A DNA stretch of 64,000 nt from Austropuccinia psidii (lineage: Eukaryota; Basidiomycota; Pucciniomycetes; Pucciniales; Sphaerophragmiaceae), in contig JALGQZ010000011.1 in assembly GCA_023105745.1 (NCBI GenBank), forward strand, positions 46,902,698-46,966,697, given 5' to 3'. The position numbers were made by a program, and so were the translations under genes. Numbering within the stretch: position 1 is the first letter of the stretch; each line of letters starts with the position of its first letter. The notes under the pieces are model-generated. The model did not search any database. It worked only from the letters and a program-made list of their open reading frames with translations, and was not told the DNA's origin. Shown here one piece after another: positions 1 to 11,954 of the stretch.

Positions 1-1193
1 TAAAACATGGGAAGAAGTATGGGTTAACTCAGCACATAGAATAGACCAAGCACCCATGGGAACCCATCAACATGGACTGGGTTACAGGACTTGTACCAGG
101 AGGCAAAGAGAACTTCAATTCCTGCCTTATCATAGTTGATAGGTTCAGAAATAGTGTAAGGTGCCTGCCATGTCACAAAGAGGATACAGCCATGGATACC
201 GTACTGTTATTTTGGAATAACATAATATCCACCTGTGGAGTCCCTAACATTATCATTAGTGATAGGGACCCAAATTTCGCATCAGATTTTTGGACCAACC
301 TCTATGACATGCTGGGTACTAAGCTTGCTTTTTCCACAGCTTACCATCCACGAACAGATGCATTAGCTGAGAGGATAATCCAAACAATGGAAGACATCCT
401 TAAAAGAGTCTGTGCCTATGGCATGGAATATAAGGACCATGAAGGTGACACCCATGACTGGGTTACCCTTCTACCAGCCTTCCAGCTGGCTTATAACACA
501 AGCCAGCACTCTACCACAGGAAAAACACCTTTACTGGTAGAGAAAGGGTGTAATCCCCCATTTCCTGTGAATCACTTCAAGAAGACTCTTCTAAATATCC
601 ACCCCACAGCCAAGGACCCCCATGATATGTGGAAGAAAGCTTGTGACACAGCTTCCAAATGCATAGCTGAGGCAAAAGAATACAACAAACAGAGGTGGGA
701 CAAATCACACATGGAACCTGACTTTAAAGAAGGGGACCAAGTGTTAGTGTCTACATTGAACTTTAATAATCTCAAAGTTCCTAAGAAAATGAGAGACTCA
801 TTTGTATGTCCCTTCATTATCATTAGATTGATAGGGAAAAATGCAGTGGAAGTCAAACTTACAGAAGAATTTTCTAGGAAACACCCAGCCTTTCCAGTGA
901 GTTTAGTCAAGCCATACTTCCAGACAGAGGAGGATAAATTCTCCCCCAGGAATAAAAGCCCCACCCCACCAGAGATAGTGGAAGTGGAAGACTCCTCTTG
1001 ACCAGTGAGGAAAATAATCAAGGCCAGGAAGATCAGACTTAATGGTAAAGACCAAAGACAACACTTGGTCAGATTCCAGAACCAGACAGCTGATAAAGAC
1101 AAATGGTTGGCAGAGCATGCCATAACAGATGGGAACCTTAACTTGAGAATATTCAGAGCCTCTAGGACGACTGAACAGTCTCATCAATTATGA
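1..1193 (+). pseudogene. 3' part of gypsy family-A pol (integrase), broken
   Basis: This is the integrase end of a Ty3/gypsy polyprotein running in from the left edge. It would insert element cDNA into the genome. The main open stretch is 72-1001, with core motifs NMDWVTG, the ISDRDPNF block and [11 protein letters not shown] (the usual form is [11 protein letters not shown]), so the three acidic DDE positions are present. Upstream codons 1-71 already contain a TAG stop. The frame is closed by TGA at 999-1001 and resumes in frame at 1005-1193 as the C-terminal chromodomain-like tail ([18 protein letters not shown]). The same protein is encoded in better condition on the minus strand at 23,818-25,185. 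I infer a dead copy of family A whose LTR follows directly. Confidence 0.93.
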
Positions 1194-1199
1194 GCCTTT

Positions 1200-1214
1200 C
1201 TTAGAGGGAGGGTA
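1200..1214 (+). other. polypurine tract of the family-A fragment
   Basis: The purine run TTAGAGGGAGGGTA lies directly before the LTR start TGTCAG, where gypsy elements prime plus-strand DNA synthesis. The same tract borders the A element LTR at 23,794 on the other strand. Confidence 0.75.
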
Positions 1215-2649
1215 TGTCAGCTGGTGAGTCAAAACCAGAGCACAAGCATGACAGCCAAATACCATAAGTCAATGGTATAGCCAAGATACCACCAATACAT
1301 GGAGCTGAGCCAAATCAGCTCAAAAGTTATCAAACGCAAGAGGAAACTCACCCCTTTCTAAATTTACAAGTCCCATCATCATAGGAAAAACAATAATAAA
1401 GTTATTCCTGCTTGAAGTTGTTGCTGAGCATAAACCTTAATTTTCACCTCTCACCTAAAATACAGAGGAAGAGGCTTAACACCATCAAATAGGTATTCAA
1501 AATGGAGCTTTAGGTCAGGTCTATCCAATGGTACTGGCCAAACTTAGATAGCACCAGAATTACAGAAGTTATGACCAAAATAAGGTCAAATAAGGGTGAT
1601 TAAAACATTCACCTCTCATCTAGCTTCCACAGTTTTAGTGTGAGATACCTAAAGTGGGGTCTTTTTGGAAAGAGCACAAACAGGGCTATCTGATGGGGCC
1701 ATTCATTTCCTCATATCCCATCTAGAATGAAAGCTATGGGGCAAACAAGCTCTATACAGTTTTTAATCAAAACATATATATGTACAAACATTCTTGTACA
1801 TGGCATAACTTTGATATACTTAATGATAGCCATATAAAATGAGGTATCATTGTGTGAAGCACATCCAGGGCTACACAATGAACCAAATTTGAGCTTTATA
1901 TCTAAAAAACTGACCAATGTATCTCAGGTTTAAGCTCAGAATCCCACAATTAGACCAATACAGTCTTACTGTGGGATATTCTCCCATAAGTATGATTATG
2001 AGGTGTCAAATAGACAAAGAATAATGTTTATACTTCAATAACTCATAATTCATTCAATACTATGTCCCTATACAGGTTCTGTAAAGCATTCTATGCGTCA
2101 TACATGTCAGAAGAGGGATATGTGGTCCCCAGATGAAAATCTTCACCCTGTATTGGTGAAAACTTCCCAGATGTGGTTTCAAAGCCACATCTGAGCCCAA
2201 TACAGAGAATGCAGGCACTATGAAAGCTACAACCCAGTACTCTGAAGTGAAAAACTCTTCACCCTATCTACGTGGATTGTCTAGAGGTCCATTCCACCCC
2301 ATTTTAGGATAAAAGGAGGCCTTTTCTCCACCAGAAAAGGTTTCCTCATCCTGCTATTGAATTCCTATGTAGAACAACTGTCAAGAACAGTTATACTATT
2401 GGAAAATAATCAGTTATAATTCTAATTTTAATTATTGTTTTCTTTATTATTGTAATCCAACAGGTAAAGCTGCACCCAGGGCTTGCAACAGCGCTCACCA
2501 CCACTATTACTCAATAGTAAAGCCCTTAATACTCTTGTTTAAACCTTTTATATCATAAGTAAGTCATTCATTATCATTTTTTACCATTTCACAGCCACAT
2601 TTAAAGCTTTTAAATAGTTATAAGAAGCTTCATCATAGACTCAACCTGA
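1215..2649 (+). repeat. 3' LTR of the family-A fragment
   Basis: The repeat starts TGTCAGCTGGTGAGTC and ends ACTCAACCTGA. It aligns along its length, with many substitutions, to the two LTRs of the A element (22,371-23,793 and 30,619-32,056, opposite strand). Its terminal CTGACA has decayed to CTGAAA. The 5' half of the element lies outside the window, so no target duplication can be checked. Confidence 0.88.
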
Positions 2650-4690
2650 AAGTGGTATAATTGAATAATGTGATGATTTGGAAAAAACAGCAAGAGGGGG
2701 CCTCTTTTAAGTCTAAGACAGCTCACAGAGGCTTTCCATAGAGAAAACTAAAAACTAGTGAGTGAGAAAACAATAATCATTTTTGGATTAATGATTGCAT
2801 CATCTGTTGTCATGTAAGATTATCAAAATTACTTAATTGATGCTTTTACATGACTACCAACCAAAATATGGTTAAGAATAAGAGGAGTAAAAACTGTAAG
2901 TCTTCTTTTATTTAAAAATAAAAATTAATTTTTCAAAGTTATCAGTGTTATTGGAAATTTAATCACAGGTTGTATTTTCTGTGAATTTTTGAAGATTCAA
3001 TATTTCACATAGAATTATCAAAAATGGACTGTAAGTAAAGATTTTCATTTTACTTGTAAAACTGTAATTCTTTTTGGTTTCTTTCTGGTTCATACTGTTT
3101 TCCATTGAGCCTGAAAGTTTCAGAAAGATTCATTACTAATTGTCTTTTTAATGAATTTTTGAAGTTTTTGCCTTATTTCTACATAGAATTGCAAATAACA
3201 CTATATAGCAAGTTGCTATGAGGTTAACCAATGGATACTAGTCCAAAAAGGGTTTTAATTACTCTTTTGGTTTTTATTCATGGAAAATCATGAATAATTG
3301 ACATGTTTACAGGAGTCTAAGTTGCTCTTTACCTCCCTGTCATGTCAGAATAGTAGCTTATTTGCAATTTTCTTATGATTTAATGAGATTTTAACTTGGT
3401 AACTAGATTCCAAAAAGGTTTTAGTATACTAATTGGTCCAAGATCAGCCATGCATACAAGCTTTAGAGCTATTCATGCCTCAGAGGCCTCAGATGCTAGG
3501 TACACTGGCTCTCCTTGATGTCTTTTGGCCCCTTAGCTATTTTCACATCAAAAATACAAATTCAGGCTTCAAGACTGATATCCACCATGGGTGTATCCAA
3601 GCTGTATGTAAGAATACAATAATTGTAAGCGCCACAAACATGCATAACACTATTCTCAGTGTATATGTAATATGTGATTTCTCACATTCCCATTATTTTG
3701 GTGTGAAATTGAGAAAAACAAAAATTTTCACAATTTGTTTATGTGGTATTGAAGTATTTTCCATATTACCACCTCTTAGAGTTAATTTAAGATTATTCAC
3801 TCTATGGAGTTACCCTAGGTGAATTTTTGTGTGGAATCCAAATCTGGCCTTAAATCCATGGACTTACTTACTCCCAAAAAGGTGATTTCTTTCTTTTGAA
3901 ATAAAAAATGATTAATTTTGAATATATGAATGACTTATGGGTTATGCATAGTTTAGACTTTATTCTTAAAGATAGTTGTGGCCTATTTGGGTATGTAAAA
4001 TATACCTCAAGGCTCACAAAATCCACCTGTTTGAGGTCAGGAGTAGCAGTATGTACCCCCACTTGGGATCCAGAGGTTCAGTAATTACCCCCACTTGAGT
4101 TCTGGAGTTTCCATGAGTACCCCTGTTTGAGGTCTGGAGCTTCAGTAAGTAACCCTGATTGAGGTATGGATCTGCAATGCATCATTCCCCCTTCTTAGTT
4201 CTGCTTCTTGAAAAGTGATTATTCCAGGTGATTCCTGCATCATGAAAAGTGAGTAAATATCTCTTGACTTCTGCTTGAAACCTGCATGCCATTCTGGAAC
4301 TTAATGGCAGAATGACTCTAGGTCAAGTGCTGGCACTTGAAGCCTGATTTGCCCTGGTGTAATTTTAAACAAGAACAGCTCAAAAGATAAGAAAAAAATG
4401 CAAAATTGATTTCTTAATATGAAAAAAGAAATCATTTGAGAAGTTGATGCTTTGAGACTTCATGTTGGTTAAATGTTGATTTGGAATAAATCAATTGTTT
4501 TCAAAGGGTACTGGAACCAAAAAGGCATTTTGTGAATGATTTAAGTCCTCATTGTAAGAGGAAAGAGCTGGATTGTGGCAGGCTGAATGTGGATTAACTG
4601 CTTCAACCACTGTGCAGAATTGTAGAAAGGAAGATGCAACTATCACATCTTTCCCTAATGCCACATCCGCAAGCCTGTGTCATGAAAATA
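2650..4690. other. AT-rich intergenic sequence, no gene seen
   Basis: Open frames here (for example 3433-3822) have no ATG start, no recognisable motif and no support from splice signals. Partly duplicated phrases occur, such as 'gaatttttgaag' followed by 'acatagaatt' near 2980 and 3155. They suggest old duplicated sequence rather than coding DNA. Confidence 0.5.
4029..4165. repeat. short degenerate tandem repeat, about four 45-bp units
   Basis: Units of the type 'cccacttgaggtctggag..tcagtaagtac' recur four times in a row, at about 4029, 4069, 4098 and 4132, with substitutions. No coding role is apparent. Confidence 0.6.
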
Positions 4691-5800
4691 ATAATGATTC
4701 AATCACAATTTGAATCATTTCAATCAGGGAAGTTAATTTAATCTATTTCTATTTTTAGAACGTACCAGGAGCCCCTCTTAATGTTTTGGGACAGTTAATG
4801 CTTTCACAACTTGTCTCAGTATCTCAAAGAAGGAATGGATAGAAAGATTATTTTTGAATGGCTATATGTGAGTTCCTTTGTTCTGTTGAGCTCATGCAAA
4901 ATGCAATATTTTTTTAACTATTTACAATCAAAATGCATAAAATAATATATGTCCCTCAGCATTAAGCAATAATAAAATGAAGCCTTTCACAACAAAACCA
5001 AAACTATTTTGAAAGAACCTTTATTTTGATCATCTGCTTTCACATACCATCACACTTAAATTTTTCATTTTGAACCATCTTTAATTTTTTGTTTGCCTGA
5101 ATTTGTTTACAACTTCTGTGAAGAAAACAGGTGTAGCACTTTGTTCTTTCAAATTTTTTTCCATCAAGTTCAATCCAACATTGGTCAAATCACCCCTGTA
5201 CTTTGTTTTCTGCAAGCTGGTCTTTGGAAAACTGAGTCCTCTTTTGCATACATACAAGAATTTTTATATCAACATGCATTAGTTCCAAATTTTTCTCCTT
5301 GAAGAAAATATCAATTCTTAGCTCTTTTAAACAATGAAGCAGCATGCAAAATACCTACCACATAAGAGAGTTTTCTTTTAATATCTGTTATTTCACATTT
5401 TGATGGGTTATGTTTTAGTACCTGCCAGATATTTTACTTTTAGAAAGTTTAAATATTATCTTCACAAGCTCCAAGTTCAATTTCTTCCCACTGACTCAAA
5501 AGAACCGCTTTTGCAATGTTTTTGTGAGCATTTCCAGGGGCCCAATCAGAGCACTTAGTCCAAAAAATCTTAATAATTACCAGTTAAGTTCCATTTTGGA
5601 GAGTTATATTTCACACATTCACATTTTATTTTTTCAGATACCTGTAATCTCACTGTTGTGGAAATTGAAAATATCCCTTCAATACATAATTTTTAGCACC
5701 CTTCCCATGCAAGGTGCTCAACCTTGGTAGAATTTTACAAATGCCTCTTCAACAACCAGTAAATGACTGTACCCCTTCTGTGAAATCTGTTTATATTACC
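4690..5800 (-). pseudogene. decayed multi-exon coding relic, family unknown
   Basis: Minus-strand conceptual translations are unusually protein-like but broken by stops. From upstream to downstream I read YSHLLVVEEAFVKFYQG (about 5,770-5,720), TKCSDWAPGNAHKNIAKAVL (about 5,565-5,505), LKHNPSKCEITDIKRKLSY (about 5,420-5,360) and FDQCWIELDGKKFERTKC (about 5,190-5,135). Several pieces are separated by plausible short introns ending in CAG. No ORF above 60 codons survives on this strand. I do not recognise the family. The repeated cysteines (CWIEL, CYTC) are the only visible motif. It may be a host gene relic or a DNA transposon remnant. Confidence 0.4.
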
Positions 5801-5814
5801 CCCCCACTTTAAAC

Positions 5815-6560
5815 CCAATTGAGACAAAGTCCAAGATTTACCCAGAAGGACTCTATCTGGTTGAGTGTCAAATCTCAATGTTACTTGGCTAATCAAGAGG
5901 ATTATTTCCTCTGGTTAAAGTAGAAAATTCTCACCTCATTTTCAAAAAAAACCTTTTTCTGAATCAAAGAAACATTAATGTATAGAAAAGAGAATTTAAA
6001 TTTCATCTTCCTCACCATTAGGACCGCCAAAACTTGCTACCTACTTAAAAGACCCACCGGCCAAACCTCCCTTTCAACAAATTAGACCTTGCACACTGGA
6101 TATTACTTCAATTAAATCAGTTTTCATGTCACTACAGGATCCATTGGAGGTGGCGGCCAGCAAATATCTCAGTTCCAAAAGGCCTGTTAGCCCTCCTTAC
6201 AATTCAGTAAATCAACATAATGAACTCGTAAGCCCGTCAACAGCCAATCCATTGAGACAAAGTCCAAGATTGGCACAAAAGGACTCTATCAGGTTAGGTT
6301 TAAACTCTCAACGTTTTCTGGCTATTCAAAGGGATTATTTCTTCTGATGCAAAGGCTTGTCCCCTGGTGGAAGTAAACAACTTTCACCTCATAGTCAAAG
6401 AGAATCTGTCGCTGAAACCAAGAAACCTCAATGTAAAAAACAAGAAATGATATTTCATCCTCCTCACCATTAAGACCCCCAAAACTTGCCACTAACTTAT
6501 AATCACCACTAGCCAAACCTGATAGTCAAGAAATCATTCCTTGCGCACTGGAGCTTACCT
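5815..6560 (+). repeat. 434-bp tandem duplication in the modular relic
   Basis: The phrase 'ttgagacaaagtccaag' starts at 5,818 and again at 6,252. Homology continues through 'ctcaccattaggacc' (6,012) and 'ctcaccattaagacc' (6,464) to the end of each unit. The copies are diverged but collinear. Confidence 0.8.
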
Positions 6561-7254
6561 TACTAAAGCTCTCACTGTCACTACACGAAATTTTAGGGGA
6601 AGCATGCAAAGAATATTTCCAATCTGCAACTCCTTTTTTATCTTCATCTTGTGTTGAGTCAAATCTGTCACTTTCCCCTAACCTTGCCAAAAAAGGGAAC
6701 ATCAGTATCCTTACAACTTCAAATTTTAGCTTCCAAAATTTGACCAAATGTTTGAATGCAAATATGCAAGCTCTGGATGCAGTCCACAACGTAGCTATAT
6801 TTCGCAGAAACCTCTAACCAACTCCCACTGATCCTAGGCCCCTGCCTTGTTTTGGAAAGTTTATCTGATGCAAAACAATGATCAGGGTACAACAGGTTGA
6901 ACTGACCTTCATTCTCCATATAAGGCCAAAAATGAACCAAATTGCCACAATATTGTTGGACCTCAAAATTTTGAATAAAATTCCGCAAATCAAACCAGAA
7001 CCCATCTTGTTGAGCTACGAGGAAATGTGAAAATGAACCAAGCTAATTAGGAATCCCACAATAATTATTCGCTTATGTTTTATTACACAAATTCCAGCTC
7101 ATTTCCAACTTCCTCACTCACACTTCTGTATCAAACAGCTTCAGAGGAATTGGCTTCTTCATTATCTCATCCCAGAGAAATAAAGCCATCTAGGCCATTG
7201 CCACCTATTCCCTCAATTCCCATTTGTCCTATCCCCAATTTCACTGAAGCAGAA

Positions 7255-8078
7255 TGTCCACCTCCAGGCAAGAATTCTCACAAGAAAAATGTATCTGAAA
7301 ATGGCTCTACCAACATTGTGAAGCTCTAATCTCTACATAATTGGCCTGGTAAGTGTCTTGCCATTTTTATAGGTAGACTGACACCAAGTGTCTAACCTCT
7401 TCCACAGATGTTAGTAATCTTTCTATTTGAGAAATCAAAGCATACCTTTGTAAAAACATAGGTCCTTTAAGTCTTCTGGTCAAAGATCCCAGCTTGTACA
7501 CATATACCATCATCTTATTGGCCGTAAAGATCAGAGTTCTACACAAAGAGGCACTGAAAGTCATGTCGCACCCTCATTCAGTGCTTATTTTGTAAACGCC
7601 TCACAAGTCCCACCTCTAGTGTCCAACACACCTACAAATCAGACATTGTCTAATCAAGATGATCCTCCTAGGCTGTACCGTAGCCATGATCACACTGAAC
7701 CTGACTTTCCAACACCAGGCAAGTGTTGTCAAAAGACACATGTATCTGCAATAGGAACCACCAACAGTGCCCAGTTCTCAAACCTTACTGAATGGACTGG
7801 TAAGACTATCTCCGTTTTTATAAATTGCATCTTACTAACTCTTTAATAGCTCTACAGATGTTAGCACTCTTTCTGAACTACAAATTAAAGTTTACCTTCA
7901 TAACAACAACAGGCCTTGTAAGTCCTCTGATCAAAGAGCCCAACTTGTCTACAATTATGACCACCTTTCTGGCCAGTAATCCTCCTCATGCACTGAAGCC
8001 TCTAAAGAACGAAACAAGGTCTCTTCTGGTGATAACCCACCTAATGCAAATGTGCCCTCTTCAAGCTATTTTCAAAGT
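7255..8078 (+). repeat. 449-bp tandem duplication of an exon-intron-exon module
   Basis: Copy 1 begins near 7,255 (PPPGKNSHKKNVSENGS) and copy 2 near 7,704 (PTPGKCCQKTHVSAIGT). Each holds an exon end, a short intron starting GTAAG and ending CTAAC..ACAG, and a second exon starting GATGTTAG. Intron and exon were duplicated together, so this was a genomic event, not retroposition. Confidence 0.75.
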
Positions 8079-8174
8079 AAAGTTAATTCTGAACTCCCTT
8101 GTTTTTCATTGAACATTTTTTTATTTTGAAGATTCATTTTCTTTGATTAATGCCTTCTTTTATCTTTATGTTTA

Positions 8175-8825
8175 GACAATTTCTATCGTGGCCATGTGGA
8201 TAACTACCTCAACATTCATAATTTAATTTCCCATCATCCTCCCTGACATGCGCATTTGAAAGCAAATTACCATATCCTGATTTCTCAAAATTCCCCAAAT
8301 ACCCAAACTCAGTCAGAAGGGCCTCAAGACCAGTCCAAAAGTAATCCAAGAAAATCATGGACATGTGTTTCTTCTCAGGATCCACTTATTCCTTTTTCAG
8401 CTAGTAACACAACTAAAAATCCTCCTTACAACCCTAACCCATTGACCTTTAATGCTTGTCATAACCCTCTAGTGTCACCCTCTTACATTCCCAAAAACCC
8501 AATTTCATCAATTTATTTTGTTCCCTATAAACATGTGGCTTCCACCTTGGCCATTCCTTATGATTCCATCAACAATTCCCCGAATCAAACTTTTGATTCC
8601 ATTTCCAACCCTCCTTCTCATCAAGCTGTGATTTCCACCTTGGCCATTCCTTATGATCCCATCAACAATACACCTATTACGACCAGCCCTACTCAGCCTT
8701 TTTATTACTTTCATAACCCTCCTTCTAATCAGGCTTCCCCAAGAGACCTGGATTCCTTGCCTTCCATCCCCTCATTTCAAGATGGTATCCATTGCATAGC
8801 TTTTCAAAAACTTGTCAAATTTTAA
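8175..8825 (+). pseudogene. last exon-like ORF of the modular relic
   Basis: After the acceptor TATGTTTAG the frame reads DNFYRGHVDNYLNIHNLISH, meets one stop at about 8,245, then stays open from 8,256 to 8,825 (189 codons). It is rich in Pro, Asn and Ser. It contains a 93-bp internal duplication: STLAIPYDSINN (8,540) and STLAIPYDPINN (8,633), each followed by NPPSHQA or NPPSNQA. There is no signal peptide, transmembrane segment or known domain. Whether it is still translated is unknown. Confidence 0.45.
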
Positions 8826-11290
8826 GGGTCATCAAATATTCAATATCAAATTTTCAGCCTTACCAAATATTCAGAATTAAATTTGAGCTACCTTCAAATA
8901 TTTTAAATCAAGTTTTTGAATATTCAAAAGCAAATTTTGTATACAGTTTTTGGGAATAATGAATACTTTCATTTATATATAATTTAAGTAAGTTTTTTAA
9001 ATTAATTTAGGAATTTGGTAAAAACACATAATCCCTTGAGTGTTTTTTGGATAAATTAGTAAATACACATAAGAAATTCTATTTCCCCCTTTTTGATGCC
9101 ATAAATGGCTCTGTGAATGCAATTTATGGTATACTTAATTCCATTTATGCCATAAATGGCTTCTTCAATGCCACCAAGGCCATTTATTTAATTTATGCAC
9201 TTTTAATTCCCTTAATTTCATTCATTTCATTTATAGCACTGTTTATGAATCTCATGTCATTTATGGAACTGTTGATTCCATTCATGTCATTTATGGCATT
9301 GTTACAATTGTACCACCCAAGAATTTTTCCAAAAATATGGGCTTATTTTTTTGATTCCCAAGATTGAATCATTCATTTTTCAAAAAAATAAGGAAATTCA
9401 GAAGTGGGAAGTTCTTTAATCAATTTTTTAAAAAAAAGCCAATTCAGAGAAATTCAGCAAAATAAATTATGGAAAAAATTGGAGGATCTTAAAATTTCAC
9501 AATGGAATAAATATGGCCAAAAATAATTGAAATGAATTATTTTTATTTAGAGATCTTTGGGGTTGTTAGTTGCTTAATAATTTTGGAAATTACAATATCA
9601 ATAATTAGTATTGCAGCTTTTAATGGGCAATCAGCTATATGATAGTAGGATACTTCTTCTCAGTCTTTGTTATTATTTTCATGAATAATTGATGTATCAT
9701 TATTATTTCTTAATTCAATAATTCTTCCTGAATTGATTAATTATTATTATATATTGTTAAATATATATATATATTGGTTAATTATTCTTCATTATTATGG
9801 AGACTTGCTACATTACTATTATATATAATTTCCCAATTATTATAAGAAAAACTAATAAACTTTTAATATTAGTCATATATTGATTATGGAAGCAGCTGTC
9901 TTATTAATCAATATTAAAGTTGTCAAAGATTGATATTTTTGTGAGTTCTGATTCTTCTAATCTCAATTATTTTCACTGAATTTTTGATGATATTTCTCAT
10001 GATTAATTCATATATTGTTATGATGACTTATTTATATAATTTTTTAATCATAAATTATGCATTAAACTGAATATGAACAATTTATGAATTATTAATCAGT
10101 TAATTTTTGATGATATTCATAAGGAATGAATTGATTATTATTCTTTTATTTAGGAATTTATATATTAATTTCATTTATTTTTTGTTTTGCATTTTTTATT
10201 ATCTATGAGCCAATAGTTTTTTATTTACTTTTACTAGTTATCTATTATCTATCATTTATTTATATTTCTATATTTACTTATTGATTGAGGTTATCAATTA
10301 TAAATTATGCATAAGTTTGCATATAATTAATTAATGAATCATTTTCATATTTTCATAATTTAATAATGATTCATCTTTATTATTTTTATTATTTTTATTA
10401 TGGTTTATTTTTTATTGATTGTTTCTTTATTTCTTATTATTAAAATGTTGATGGTTTGTTATCTCTTGTTATTATTCTTTCATTATTTATTATTAATGAT
10501 TTATTCATATTCTTATGATGACTTATTGATTGCACTTACTAATCATAAATGATGGATGAAGTTTAATATAGCTTATTGATGAAGCACTATTACAATTAAA
10601 TGATTTCATAATTCTTCATTTACTGTTTATTAGCTATATTTGATTTATTTAGTGTTTAGTTATTATTTATTCATTTATTTATCAAATCCTTCCTTTTTAT
10701 TATTTATTTGTTGTTGGGTTTTGTATTTTTCATTATTTATGGGTTAATTTCTTGTTATCTTATTTTATTATTTATTTATATTTGTATTGTTTATTTTTAA
10801 TTTTGTAATACTGTTTTATGATTTATGTCTTTATTAATTTTGTGTTTGTTATTTGTATCTATGATATACTATTTTTTGGTTTTTTAATTTTTATTTCTGC
10901 ATTTTTGGCTATTTATGTATTAATTGTTTTTTATTCCATTTTATTATTTATTTATATTTTTACAATGACTTATTTATTCATTTCACCTATGAATTATAAG
11001 TTAATAATGAATTTAAATATAACCAATCTGATTTATTTATTATTTACTTATTATTAATGAATTTATTACTTTATTAATTTCTTACTGTTTTATTATTTAT
11101 CTATTGTGGATTTTTGATTTTGTTGTTTTATATTATACTCAATAAATAAATTTTTTTGAAACTTCTTATTATTTATTTATTTTTCATTGATTATTATTGA
11201 TTGTTTCTGATTTTCTATATTTTATAGATTTAGGGAATTCAGGTAGCAATTCTTCAATACCTAAGAAATATAGAATAATACAAATTTTTT
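8826..11290. other. very AT-rich low-complexity stretch
   Basis: Apart from the relic at 9,010-9,370, the sequence is dominated by TTATTATTTATT-type runs on the plus strand. ORFs such as 10,818-11,057 are hydrophobic Phe, Leu and Ile strings produced by base composition. I see no gene. Confidence 0.7.
9010..9370. mobile_element. degenerate relative of the ATGCCAT inverted-repeat element
   Basis: It begins TTTGGTAAAAACACATAA and has an interior of repeated ATGCCATAAATGGC-type palindromes (9,097, 9,149, 9,282-9,299). This matches the architecture of the better preserved copy at 57,918-58,446. Its right end is too decayed to define. The 106-codon ORF inside is a by-product of the repeats. Confidence 0.5.
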
Positions 11291-11294
11291 TTTA

Positions 11295-11316
11295 CATGGT
11301 GTGGGCCCCCACCATG
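11295..11316. repeat. 22-bp near-perfect palindrome
   Basis: An inverted repeat with CATGGTG at one end, CACCATG at the other and a GGGCCC core has one mismatch pair. It stands out as a GC block in AT-rich DNA. Function is unknown. Confidence 0.7.
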
Positions 11317-11954
11317 AGAATTTAAAAGTCTAATCTAATTAAATTGATAAAAAAGAAAAAGTTTATTTTTTTAAGATGTTTGATTCATCTAATTTTATAG
11401 TTTTATCTCACTCTTTAGTGTGCTGGGAATTTTCAAAAGAGGCACTGGCCCTGTTGGCCTGGACAGCTCCTCTTTTGTGGATCTGTTGACCCAATCCCTC
11501 AATTTATCAGTTGCCACAAGGTGTTAGAGCCTCAAGCCATCTCTATGAATTTGCACCCATATAGAGAGGAAAAGCCTTAGGCACCACCCTGCTTTGACCA
11601 AGTCCACTGAGGGCTTTGATTGTATGTTTTGCAGCAGGACAGTATTATAAAAACAAAAAGTTACATTGTTAACTTAAGAAAAAAGACAGTTATGTTTAGA
11701 TGCAAATAATTTCACCACTGTGTTGATTGATCAAATCAATCCACCAAAGAAAGGGGAAGACAATTTGATTAAATTGTTCTCAAAAGCTCTATTGATAAGA
11801 AAGTGTCATTGCACTGGTCTCAGTTAGGAAAGATGTTTTAAATCAGTATATAAATATGTACAAGGTTCAAAAGAGCGAACTCATGAATGATTTAGAAAAA
11901 AACGGTTTTTAAAGATTTAATTAAATAAGTACCAAAGTGTTGATATAAAAACAT
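11317..11954. other. intergenic, nothing recognised
   Basis: The block 11,400-11,640 has more balanced base composition than its surroundings and contains no stop-free frame of note. I could not match it to a coding relic, an RNA gene or any element in the window. Confidence 0.5.

Larger units (their letters stand above)
5815..8825 (+). pseudogene. modular, internally duplicated coding relic, family unknown
   Basis: Plus-strand frames across 3 kb read as low-complexity but coherent protein interrupted by a few stops and splice sites. Segments include SSPLGPPKLATYLKDPPAKP (about 6,005-6,065), LRQSPRLAQKDSIRLGLNSQ (about 6,250-6,310), a 75-codon run ending FRRNL* at 6,819, SPRPLPPIPSIPICPIPNF-like proline-rich sequence (7,185-7,245) and the 8,256-8,825 ORF. 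Two introns with good signals are visible: 7,350-7,408 (GTAAGT..CTAAC..CACAG) and 7,801-7,856 (GTAAGA..CTAAC..TACAG). The region is built of three successive tandem duplications, listed separately. No known domain was recognised. Stops at 6,345 and 6,817 argue for a pseudogene, but an unusual exon structure cannot be excluded. Confidence 0.5.

Noticed and set aside
572..1187. Minus-strand ORFs opposite the integrase fragment
   Set aside because: They are antisense shadows of the pol reading frame with no motif of their own.
3433..3822. 129-codon ORF
   Set aside because: It starts at a TTG, has no domain, and lies in sequence otherwise without coding character.
10818..11057. Hydrophobic ORF that looks like a membrane protein
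   Set aside because: The Phe, Ile and Leu content follows directly from the TTATTATTT composition of the region.
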